Assembly (NCBI GenBank): GCA_036524675.1
Contig: DATDBU010000129.1
Span: forward strand, 1 to 8,592
From: DATDAW01 sp036524675
Lineage (GTDB): Bacteria; Verrucomicrobiota; Verrucomicrobiia; Chthoniobacterales; DASVRZ01
Direction of reading: 5' to 3'
Length of the DNA stretch: 8,592 bases
Shown here: positions 1 to 6,427 of the stretch, piece after piece
Layout: every line of letters begins with the position of its first letter
How positions within the stretch are numbered: position 1 is the stretch's first letter
Position numbers and translations under genes: made by a program
The notes under the pieces: model-generated
What the model was told of the DNA's origin: nothing
The model's database searches: none
Seen by the model: only the letters and a program-made list of their open reading frames with translations

Positions 1-1
1 C

Positions 2-133
2 TGCGGCAACAAAACCAACCGGGGAGCCGCCGCCTGGCAACTCCTCGCCTCTTTGAGCGCCACCTGCTCCCAGCGCGCCCACGACTTTGTCGCCTTCATC
101 GCCCCACGCCTCGCCCTCCACCAAGGAGGCTAA
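2..133 (+). CDS. IS66-family-like transposase, C-terminal fragment (partial at window edge)
   Basis: The frame opening at base 2 reads 43 codons to a TAA at 131-133 and continues off the left edge. The peptide contains GNKTNRGAAAWQLLASLSAT followed by a Cys/Gln/Arg stretch and DFVAFIAP. This matches the pattern at the end of IS66-type DDE transposases, where a G-x-K/Q-S/T-x-R-G segment precedes a helix of the form ILTVxxTCRxxGxxxxxYL. The protein would catalyse DNA cleavage and strand transfer for its own insertion sequence. The rest of the gene lies outside the window, so I cannot tell whether the element is intact. It points toward the next gene (minus strand), with only 30 bp between the two stop codons. 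The family call rests on recalled motif shape; a degenerate relic is also possible. Confidence 0.6.
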   Translation, partial: CGNKTNRGAAAWQLLASLSATCSQRAHDFVAFIAPRLALHQGG

Positions 134-141
134 ACAGATAC

Positions 142-156
142 CGTTTCAATGAAACG
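142..156. repeat. Perfect 15-nt palindrome between convergent genes
   Basis: The sequence CGTTTCA-A-TGAAACG has 7-bp arms around one central base. It fills half of the 30-bp gap between the IS66-like stop (133) and the DUF62 gene stop (164). There is no T-run on either side, so it is not a canonical intrinsic terminator. It could be part of the insertion sequence end or a weak bidirectional stop. Its core resembles the hairpin at 8255-8273. Confidence 0.5.
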
Positions 157-163
157 TCCCCGG

Positions 164-1108
164 TTACGATCCCGACTTGGACGTAGCCCGGGAAATCTCC
201 ACGCTCCATTCCGGACCGGATTGCACTCCATTTTGGGCGGAAAAATTGCCCATGTTCACTGCAAAGGAAATCTCCAGCAGGCTGTTCAAATACAAGAGCG
301 GTTTGCCTTCCGGCACGTCACCAAAGCTGGCGACATAGGGCATTTCGCCTTTGTAAATCTCTTTGCCCTCGTAGCGGATCGTTACCGTAAAAATATCTCC
401 CTTTTTGGGCGTAAGCCGCTGGAACAGAGCGTCGTCGATATTCGTCCAGGCGTTGCCGTACTGAGCATCTAAAATCGGGATATTGCCCTTCAGAACGCCA
501 TCTTTTTCGGAGGGTTGCTGGTAGGGGAGTTTTACGGGTTCGCCAGGTTCTTTCAGAATGGGGCCGACTCCTTCGAACCCAATGACCCCTGCGGCCAGCC
601 GAGCACCCGTGTAGGCGTAAACGTCGCGCCCGTGAAACGTGAATGACTTTTCTGACCCAGGGAGCCGGTTCTTCCCTTCGTCGATCTGCCTGAGTTCCTC
701 GATTCCTGGGTGTTCCGCGAGAAACGTGAGGGTGCCATTGTCCGGGGTGACGACAAACTGGCCGGTTGCGAGTTTCGCCACGACCGACTTGCGTGCCGTG
801 CCGACCCCGGGATCGACGACGCTTACGAAAACGGTGCCTGCGGGCCAGTACGGCACCGTCTGTTTCAGTCGGAACGCCGCTTCCCAAATGTTGTAGGCCG
901 GGATTTCATGTGTGAGGTCGAACATTCGCAGCTCGGAATTCACCTGAAAGGCAACACCTTTCATGGCTGAAACAGCGCCGTCTTTCAGTCCGAAATCCGT
1001 TTGAAAAACGAGTGGCCTGGCAGGCTGCCAAGGCTGGCTGAAAGCGCTGAACGTCGATACGAATGACAGGCATACGACGAGGAATGTCCTCGAAAGGCGG
1101 CCCGACAT
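164..1108 (-). CDS. DUF62 / SAM hydroxide adenosyltransferase family protein with signal peptide
   Basis: A 314-residue protein of the family that splits S-adenosylmethionine with a water-derived hydroxide into adenosine and methionine; fluorinase and chlorinase are relatives. The N-terminal domain (about 32-185) carries QTDFG (36-40), VVDPGVG (97-103) and FHGRD (158-162). Asp99, Arg106 and His159 match the family's Asp-Arg-His triad in spacing (Asp to Arg is 7 residues) and context. The C-terminal domain (about 205-305) has ILDAQYGNAWTNI (212-224) and LYLNSLLEISFAVNMGN (272-288). Residues 1-24 look like a signal peptide: Arg4 and Arg7, a hydrophobic stretch 8-22, and AFS before Gln25. The open frame extends upstream to 1345, but the ATG at 1108 is preferred because it starts the signal peptide, follows the previous gene's stop by 4 bp and has a GAG-containing ribosome site about 8 nt upstream. 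An exported SAM-using enzyme is odd, since SAM is cytosolic. Confidence 0.85.
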   Translation of the reverse strand: MSGRLSRTFLVVCLSFVSTFSAFSQPWQPARPLVFQTDFGLKDGAVSAMKGVAFQVNSELRMFDLTHEIPAYNIWEAAFRLKQTVPYWPAGTVFVSVVDPGVGTARKSVVAKLATGQFVVTPDNGTLTFLAEHPGIEELRQIDEGKNRLPGSEKSFTFHGRDVYAYTGARLAAGVIGFEGVGPILKEPGEPVKLPYQQPSEKDGVLKGNIPILDAQYGNAWTNIDDALFQRLTPKKGDIFTVTIRYEGKEIYKGEMPYVASFGDVPEGKPLLYLNSLLEISFAVNMGNFSAQNGVQSGPEWSVEISRATSKSGS

Positions 1109-1112
1109 CCTA

Positions 1113-2768
1113 TTACTCTTGCTGTTGGAGCGGCGCCGCGTATGCCTCCCCGACAAGAACAGGTTCCGGCTGGGAAACCAATTCGACTCCTGGGCCGGTC
1201 TCAAATCTGTCTTCAGTTGGGCGTGGATCCGAACTTGAATGGCTTTGAAGCTGCGAAGTCGTTTCAGCTGCCCCAGCGGCTTCAATATGCTCGGCTGGAG
1301 AGGTTTGCACTTCTTCCACGGAAGCGGTTTCCTTACTGGTCTCAATGGTTTTGTGGGCTAGGGGAAGGTCCAGTGTGCCGTCGGCGAATTCGATGACATG
1401 TCCTTGTCGGGCCAACCAATAGAGATCGCCGATGAGGATCGTCTTCCTTGATTGCGCATCGCTCTCGCTCAAAGCACCGTCCGCGCCGAGAATCTTTTCG
1501 GCTAGCTGTTTGCGGTTGATACCAGGATTTTCGCGCAGGGTTGCCAGAACAGCCCGAATCGACGGCGACAAGGAATCGGATTTTTCGTCCATGGGCACGG
1601 GTCGAATCGACGATACGAGCAAAATACGCTTTTTAAATTTAAAGATATGCAAGCCGTTGCTTTGCAAATGATTGCGTATCTCGTTCACTACTGTGATCGG
1701 GAATTTGGTCTCCTTGTCCCAGGCAACCCGAACGGCAGCTGTGACGGCAGTGTCCCGCTGCTCGCGCGCGGCTTGCCCCGTCATCAATTCCGATGGGGTT
1801 TCCACGATGAGCCCTGGCAAAATTTCTTTTTTGAAATAAAGCTCGGCTTCCGTCGTGGACGGAAACGTTTGCTCGGTTTCCGCCTGAAGGGTGATGAAGG
1901 TTTCCGTGCGCCGGCTTTCCTGTTTCCATTGCTCGACAAGAGTGGGGTCGTTCGTCGTCTCGATCTTCTGACGATACTCGCTAAAGCTCATCCGTTTGCT
2001 GAAGCGTTCGTCGTATTCCTTCCGAATCGCTGTTTGGAACGTGTGATGACTGGTGGGGCCGAAAAGTTTGCCCGTGAGCATGCTCCGAGCGACCGACGTA
2101 AAGTTGCCTTTTATTTCCGCCACTTCGCCTTCTTCGATCTGGAACCACTGGTCGCGGGTTTCTTTAAAAGCGATGACTTCGAGCCGGGAGCGGTCCGTGG
2201 ATATCAGGGACGTGCCGACGAGTTTAAAAAGCGTAGCGCCTTCTGCGGGTGTAAACTTCACGTGATGGCGTTCCGGACGCTGCAAAAACATCCGAGCAAC
2301 CCCGAAAAGCGGATAGGCTGCGGGTGATCCTTTGATTTGGGCCGTCACTTTTCCCAATGCAATTTCCTCGGGCACAAATTGAACGTTGACGGGTGCTGCC
2401 TGCTCTGCGACGCGCTCATCGCTCGATTGTTGTGAACGCCGGTCGTAGTCTCGCCGGGGACCACCGCTCTGGTGCTGTGGCGGACGGCTGCCGGGTTTTC
2501 CGCCTTCTCTATTTGTAAAAGGAGGCCGGTCGGAATGCCGGACGCCGCCCTGGGGACGTGGTCCGGAGCTTCCAGGTCCCTCGCGCCGAGGACCTCGATT
2601 GGGTTGGAAGCCGCTTCCGGGACGTCCGGGCGGCCTGTCGCGGCGCGGTGAGCGTCGGTCGCTGCCTTCATAGTCGGCGTAGCGTTGCGAGACACTGGTG
2701 GAATCTTCTTTAAGCCAGGAAGGCAAAAATTTCAGGTCAAGAGGCGCTGTGGGGTTGGAGTCGCTCAT
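1113..2768 (-). CDS. R/G/P-rich conserved protein with probable C-terminal winged helix, function unknown
   Basis: A 551-residue protein I cannot assign to a named family. Residues 1-25 include an LDLKFLPSWLK patch. Residues about 35-120 are low complexity, dominated by Arg, Gly, Pro, Gln and Ser with RRD, PRR and GGPRR repeats, as in disordered RNA- or DNA-binding tails. A folded core spans about 127-390 and includes a basic stretch ending FKFKKRILLVSS (376-387). Residues about 399-470 (IRAVLATLRENPGINRKQLA, then ILIGDLYWLARQGHVIEFADG) read as a winged helix-turn-helix. The tail 471-551 is Ser/Glu/Thr-rich and probably disordered. No signal peptide or membrane segment is evident, so it should be cytoplasmic. 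It is the first gene of a two-gene minus-strand unit with the DUF62 gene. The ATG at 2768 is the only Met before the core and has no clear Shine-Dalgarno. A role in nucleic-acid binding is inference from composition. Confidence 0.85.
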   Translation of the reverse strand: MSDSNPTAPLDLKFLPSWLKEDSTSVSQRYADYEGSDRRSPRRDRPPGRPGSGFQPNRGPRREGPGSSGPRPQGGVRHSDRPPFTNREGGKPGSRPPQHQSGGPRRDYDRRSQQSSDERVAEQAAPVNVQFVPEEIALGKVTAQIKGSPAAYPLFGVARMFLQRPERHHVKFTPAEGATLFKLVGTSLISTDRSRLEVIAFKETRDQWFQIEEGEVAEIKGNFTSVARSMLTGKLFGPTSHHTFQTAIRKEYDERFSKRMSFSEYRQKIETTNDPTLVEQWKQESRRTETFITLQAETEQTFPSTTEAELYFKKEILPGLIVETPSELMTGQAAREQRDTAVTAAVRVAWDKETKFPITVVNEIRNHLQSNGLHIFKFKKRILLVSSIRPVPMDEKSDSLSPSIRAVLATLRENPGINRKQLAEKILGADGALSESDAQSRKTILIGDLYWLARQGHVIEFADGTLDLPLAHKTIETSKETASVEEVQTSPAEHIEAAGAAETTSQLQSHSSSDPRPTEDRFETGPGVELVSQPEPVLVGEAYAAPLQQQE

Positions 2769-2975
2769 GGGTGTTGGGTGGTTCGGCGGTTCGTTGCGTT
2801 GGGTCGGTCAAGCTGTCGGAAGTCGGGGAGAGACGGGCTTGGAGAGTAATGAACTGTGTCGATTTCGGGAGCGAAAAAGGAGGAAAAAACTAAGAAATAA
2901 TTGGTTGCCAAGGGTTGGCTTCGTTATTAAGCGTAGCCCAACAATCAACCCAATAGGAATTCCTTTTATTATTAT
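2769..2975. promoter_or_regulatory. Divergent intergenic promoter region
   Basis: This 207-bp gap separates the start of the minus-strand R/G-rich gene from the start of acpP, so promoters for both should lie here. The acpP-proximal half is clearly more A/T-rich than the surrounding genes and contains a polypurine run near 2869-2890. No small gene or RNA is evident in it. Confidence 0.6.
2901..2930 (+). promoter_or_regulatory. Candidate sigma-70-like promoter for acpP
   Basis: TTGGTT (2901-2906) and TATTAA (2925-2930) are spaced by 18 bp and lie about 45 bp upstream of the acpP ATG. The match to TTGACA/TATAAT is only partial. The spacer contains the inverted repeat GCCAA-GGG-TTGGC (2907-2919), which could be an operator or chance. 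No regulator is identified. Confidence 0.3.
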
Positions 2976-3218
2976 ATGTCAGACAAAACAGTCGAAGAGA
3001 AAGTGAAAGACATCATCGTCGAACAACTCGGCGTTAATCCGGAACAGGTCGTTCCGAGCGCCTCGTTTATCGAAGATCTGGGTGCGGATTCGCTGGACAC
3101 GGTTGAACTCGTGATGGCTTTTGAAGAAGAATTCAACGTCGAAGTGCCGGATGAGGATGCCGAAAAACTCCAAACCGTCAGCGATGTGGTCAAATACATC
3201 GAGGATAAAACCAAGTAA
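2976..3218 (+). CDS. acpP: Acyl carrier protein
   Basis: An 80-residue acidic protein of standard length for bacterial fatty-acid-synthesis ACP. The phosphopantetheine site is Ser39 in GADSLDTVEL (36-45), the attachment serine carrying the growing acyl chain on a thioester arm. The flanking segments EEKVKDIIVEQLGV (7-20) and EEFNVEVPDEDAEKLQTVSD (51-70) are typical ACP helices I and II-III. It acts in the cytoplasm with type II fatty acid synthase and donates acyl groups for phospholipid and lipid A synthesis. The ATG has a short AGGA at 2955-2958, which is too far upstream (17 nt) to be a good ribosome site, and the immediate leader is A/T only. It is a single-gene unit: divergent upstream, with a strong terminator downstream. 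No fab gene is adjacent in this window, which is less usual than acpP next to fabF or fabG. Confidence 0.97.
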   Translation: MSDKTVEEKVKDIIVEQLGVNPEQVVPSASFIEDLGADSLDTVELVMAFEEEFNVEVPDEDAEKLQTVSDVVKYIEDKTK

Positions 3219-3248
3219 GTCTTTCACCGATATTTCGCTAAATGGTAG

Positions 3249-3281
3249 AGGCGCGGTTCAATAAAAGACCGCGCCTTTTTT
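3249..3281 (+). terminator. Rho-independent terminator of acpP
   Basis: The arm AGGCGCGGTT (3249-3258) pairs with GACCGCGCCT (3267-3276), ten pairs including one terminal G-T wobble, around the 8-nt loop CAATAAAA. It is followed at once by a run of six T (3276-3281, the first T being the last stem base). The stem lies 30 bp after the acpP stop. This is a textbook intrinsic terminator and isolates acpP from the downstream genes. Confidence 0.93.
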
Positions 3282-3338
3282 GCGTCCTTTTCGGTCTGTT
3301 TTAGGCGCCCGGGGCCAATTCTTTCTCTCTCCCTCGAC

Positions 3339-4865
3339 GTGTTTGGCCGCATCGTTCTGCTTTTCTTTGCATTGGCGCTGATTTTTGCGGCTCGCTTTGA
3401 CTACAAGGCGGTTTTCGGGTCGGATGACGCCGTTTATTTTACCGATGCGGATTGTTACTCGCGGATGACACGGGTGAAGGCGGTCATGGAGCATCCGGGA
3501 ACGGTTTTGCGGCAACACGATTTTGAGAATTGGCCCGTTGGCACGACACCGCACACGACCGCACCCCTGGATTATCTCATTGCGGGAGGCGCGTCGATCC
3601 TCCAGCCGTTTTTTGGGGAGAGTGCTCGGGATCTGGCGGGAGCATTCACGCCTCTTATGCTGGCATTGGCAACGGGTGTGGCGCTTTGGTGGTTCTCCCG
3701 GAGTCGGCGGTTTTCAACGCAAGCGGCGGTTCTGACTTTGTTTGGCATTAGTCCGATCCTCGTGCACGGGACGATTTTGGGGCGCCCGGACCACCAAGCG
3801 CTGCTGATTTTTGTGGTGACACTGGCACTGGCGACGAGCGGCTGGAACGGAATTTTTTATCCAGTAACAAGCGGTATTGCATGGGGGCTTGCGCTGTGGA
3901 CGTCGCTGTTCGAGCCGGTCGTCTTGTGGCTGGTGATGACGCTTTCCACGGTGTTTTTGGGGAGATTTACGAAGGAACGTGCTGTTAGCGTCGGCGTTAC
4001 GGCCGGGATTTTCCTCCTGTCGCTCGTGATCGAGCACTGGCGCGTGGGCGTCCTTCCCGATGCGGGTCTCTTTCGCCGCTGGAGCTTATCCATCGGGGAG
4101 TTGGCGCGTTCGGGCTGGTTTTCTGGGATTTTCTTGCGGTGGACGGGACTGGTTTGTCTTGCCGTGCCAATCGTCCTGGGTTGGCGACTGCTAAGAAGCA
4201 AAGACTTCGCCTGCGTGCCGTGGCTAACTTTGGCGCTGGTGACTTGGGGACTCAGTGCGTGGATGGTTCGGTGGGGTTATTTTTTTGCGCTGACGATCGT
4301 GTTTGCTCTGCCTTTCGTGCTGGAACCATGGCGGAGTCGCTGGCCGGCGTTTCTATTTTTCGCGGTGAGCCTTTGGCCAATCGCCAGTGAATGGGATGCC
4401 CGACTGTTTCCAAGTAACGAGGAATCGGAGCGCGTCGCCGAACAGAGGGAAGACTACCGTGAGCTTCGCAAGGTGGCGGCTAAAATTCGCGAGGCCGGCG
4501 ATGCACAAAACAGCGGCGTGATCGCTCCATGGTGGCTCTCGCCGCCGCTTGCATATTGGTCAGGCGCCCCGTGCGTGGCCGGGAGTTCGCACCAAAGCCT
4601 GCCCGGAATTGTCGATACGGCCGAGTTTTATCTGGCGCGTTTTCCAGATCGCGCCCGGGATATCGCGCAGAAACGCCGCGTCCGTTGGATCGTCGCCTAC
4701 GAACCGTCACGCGTATTGTCCACATCCGCGATTTTGCTCAACCGGCAGGCAACACAGGACGCATTGGACACGGTCCTTTATCAAAATCCGGCCGAAGCGC
4801 CGCCGTGGTTGCAACTGCGTTTCGAATCGACGTTCTTCAAGCTCTATGAGTTCAGCGCCCAATAG
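3339..4865 (+). CDS. STT3/AglB/PglB-like GT-C membrane glycosyltransferase
   Basis: A 508-residue multi-pass membrane protein. It starts with a membrane helix (about 4-20) and has roughly ten further hydrophobic segments to about residue 350, then a soluble domain 351-508. Several features match oligosaccharyltransferase catalytic subunits in order: an acidic first-loop motif TDADCYSRM (35-43); the extended loop with NWPVGTTPHTTAPLDYLI (64-81), equivalent to the P-x-G...W-P-P-x-x-D pattern; GRPDHQALLIF (148-158) in place of the usual DHH/DNE motif; and WWLSPPLAYWSGAPCVAG (398-415) at the start of the soluble domain where WWDYG is expected. Such enzymes move a glycan from a polyprenyl lipid to protein on the outer face of the inner membrane. 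The GTG start is chosen because it precedes the first membrane helix; the next Met is residue 45. The leader is pyrimidine-rich without a Shine-Dalgarno. The stop overlaps the next start by 20 bp. The exact substrate is unknown. Confidence 0.7.
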   Translation: MFGRIVLLFFALALIFAARFDYKAVFGSDDAVYFTDADCYSRMTRVKAVMEHPGTVLRQHDFENWPVGTTPHTTAPLDYLIAGGASILQPFFGESARDLAGAFTPLMLALATGVALWWFSRSRRFSTQAAVLTLFGISPILVHGTILGRPDHQALLIFVVTLALATSGWNGIFYPVTSGIAWGLALWTSLFEPVVLWLVMTLSTVFLGRFTKERAVSVGVTAGIFLLSLVIEHWRVGVLPDAGLFRRWSLSIGELARSGWFSGIFLRWTGLVCLAVPIVLGWRLLRSKDFACVPWLTLALVTWGLSAWMVRWGYFFALTIVFALPFVLEPWRSRWPAFLFFAVSLWPIASEWDARLFPSNEESERVAEQREDYRELRKVAAKIREAGDAQNSGVIAPWWLSPPLAYWSGAPCVAGSSHQSLPGIVDTAEFYLARFPDRARDIAQKRRVRWIVAYEPSRVLSTSAILLNRQATQDALDTVLYQNPAEAPPWLQLRFESTFFKLYEFSAQ

Positions 4866-6252
4866 TTTCGATTTCGACCTTCTCGTCATTGGCGCCGGCA
4901 GCGCCGGATACAACGGTGCGCGAACGGCGGCGCGTCTCGGACTTCGTGTCGCGCTTGTTGACGGTGCCAAAGAACTCGGGGGACTTTGCATCTTGCGGGG
5001 GTGCATGCCGAGCAAAGCGCTTATTGCTGCTGGCAATCGCGTCCGAATCGCTCGCGAAAGCGCGGAGTTCGGCGTCAAAACGAACGGTGTCTCCATCGAC
5101 GCCCGCCGGATTGTCGAACGGAAGAACGCCCTCATCGAAGATTTCGCCAGCGACCGCCGCAATGGAATAAAGAATGGCCCATTTACCTTTATCCACAGCA
5201 ATGCTGTTTTTGTGGATCCGCACACGGTCGAGATCGACGGGCGCCGCGTCACGAGCCGGACATTTCTTATTGCTACCGGCAGCATTCAAAATCCGCCGCC
5301 TGTGCCGGGCCTCGTTGACATAGGCTGCCTCGATAGCGACGCCGCGCTCAATCTTACGGAAATACCGGAATCCCTCATCATCCTCGGTGCCGGCGCGGTC
5401 AGCCTTGAGTTCGCCAATTATTTTAATGCGCTCGGCACCAAGGTCACCATTCTCCAGCGCAGCCCGCATATTTTGAAAGGCGCCGATACGGACGTTGCCG
5501 ATTGCCTTCGAGCCAGCCTTGCGAAACTCGGCATCGAAATTATCACCGGTACCCAACTTGTAGGAGCCCAACGCACAGCGACCGGAAAATCCATTTCGTT
5601 CACCGCCGGAAATGAAGCTCTTCCTCGCTCCATCGAAGCGACAGAAGTTTTTAATGGCCTCGGGCGTAGTCCTAATTTGCGCGGACTCGCCCTGGAAAAT
5701 GCCGGGGTCGTCTTTCAAAATCGTCGCCTTGAGGTCGAAGCTACGCAGCAAACGGGCGTCTCGCACATTTTCGCAGCCGGAGATGCCGCAGGACCACATG
5801 AAATCGTCCACATCGCCATTCAACAAGCCGAAGTCGCGGTGCGCAATGCCGACCGCCTCATTCGTGGGGAAACCGCTGCGCCCCTGGAAAAGACCGATTA
5901 CCACAGCAAACTCTTTGTGCTTTTCACGAGTCCAGAGGTCGCATTCGTGGGGCTGACGGAGCGTGAAGCTGCCGCTGCCGGTATCGATTTTGGCGTGGCG
6001 ACTTATCCGTTCGACGACCACGGAAAATCGATGGTCCTGGGGGAGACGGACGGTTTTGTAAAACTCATCACGCGACGTCCGAGTGGTGAGATCATTGGCG
6101 CCGCAGTCATTGGACCCGAGGCGTCCAGTCTGATCCATGAAATCGTCGCCACGATGCATTTCCGTGGCACTGCGGCCGATCTTGCAAGCATGCCGCATTA
6201 TCACCCGACTTTGAGCGAAATCTGGACGTACCCTGCGGAAGAGCTGATGTAG
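4846..6252 (+). CDS. Class I pyridine nucleotide-disulfide oxidoreductase (dihydrolipoyl dehydrogenase/mercuric reductase-like)
   Basis: A 468-residue flavoprotein of standard family length. The FAD site is VIGAGSAGYNGARTA (14-28). The redox disulfide is Cys48 and Cys53 in GGLCILRGCMPSK (45-57), the CxxxxC spacing of class I enzymes. A second Rossmann site is ILGAGAVSLEF (179-189), and the second FAD contact is IFAAGDAAG (308-316). The C-terminal interface has HYHPTLSE (451-458), giving the His-Glu pair that activates the thiol. After the second Rossmann strand the sequence is VTILQRS (200-206), where NAD enzymes usually have an acidic residue, so NADPH use is possible (inference). There is no N-terminal heavy-metal domain and no C-terminal Cys pair, which argues against mercuric reductase. 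The frame is open from 4549, but ATG 4846 is chosen because it begins just before the FAD site; it overlaps the previous gene by 20 bp, suggesting translational coupling. Substrate unknown. Confidence 0.9.
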   Translation: MSSAPNSFDFDLLVIGAGSAGYNGARTAARLGLRVALVDGAKELGGLCILRGCMPSKALIAAGNRVRIARESAEFGVKTNGVSIDARRIVERKNALIEDFASDRRNGIKNGPFTFIHSNAVFVDPHTVEIDGRRVTSRTFLIATGSIQNPPPVPGLVDIGCLDSDAALNLTEIPESLIILGAGAVSLEFANYFNALGTKVTILQRSPHILKGADTDVADCLRASLAKLGIEIITGTQLVGAQRTATGKSISFTAGNEALPRSIEATEVFNGLGRSPNLRGLALENAGVVFQNRRLEVEATQQTGVSHIFAAGDAAGPHEIVHIAIQQAEVAVRNADRLIRGETAAPLEKTDYHSKLFVLFTSPEVAFVGLTEREAAAAGIDFGVATYPFDDHGKSMVLGETDGFVKLITRRPSGEIIGAAVIGPEASSLIHEIVATMHFRGTAADLASMPHYHPTLSEIWTYPAEELM

Positions 6253-6283
6253 GTGGTTCCGGTGAAGAGCAAGCAGGCGGAAT

Positions 6284-6354
6284 TCGTTCTCGTCCGTTGT
6301 CCTCCTGCTCGTCCTCGACAGCACCTCGTTTCGAGAACGAGAGGACGAGGAGGA
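6284..6354. repeat. Interleaved inverted repeats, CTCGTCC-rich
   Basis: Two arm pairs occur in the order A-B-A'-B'. A is TCGTTCTCG (6284-6292) and A' is its exact complement CGAGAACGA (6332-6340). B is TCCTGCTCGTCCTC (6303-6316), and B' (6341-6354) is complementary at 13 of 14 positions. The left half is pyrimidine-rich, the right half purine-rich. It lies in the 175-bp gap between the oxidoreductase and the ABC gene. No T-run follows, so it is not a standard terminator. It may be a copy of a dispersed intergenic repeat. Confidence 0.6.
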
Positions 6355-6427
6355 AAAAGGATACGCAGACCATGCCTTCGGCGAGGGCTCTTGCGCACTG
6401 GCCAATGCTCCCGCACATTCGCGGTTC

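Noticed and set aside
142..156. CRISPR repeat
   Set aside because: The GAAAC ending is reminiscent of some CRISPR repeats, but there is a single unit here, with no spacer array and no cas genes.
1109..1345. N-terminal extension of the DUF62 frame upstream of 1108
   Set aside because: It would overlap the preceding gene by over 230 bp, bury the signal peptide and add a basic sequence unlike the family. The ATG at 1108 explains everything better.
1647..2327. Plus-strand open frame of 226 codons inside the R/G-rich gene
   Set aside because: Antisense to the conserved-looking core of the minus-strand gene; no domain seen in its translation.
4846..6252. Mercuric reductase
   Set aside because: No mer genes nearby, no N-terminal metal-binding domain and no C-terminal Cys pair; only the general class I oxidoreductase core is shared.
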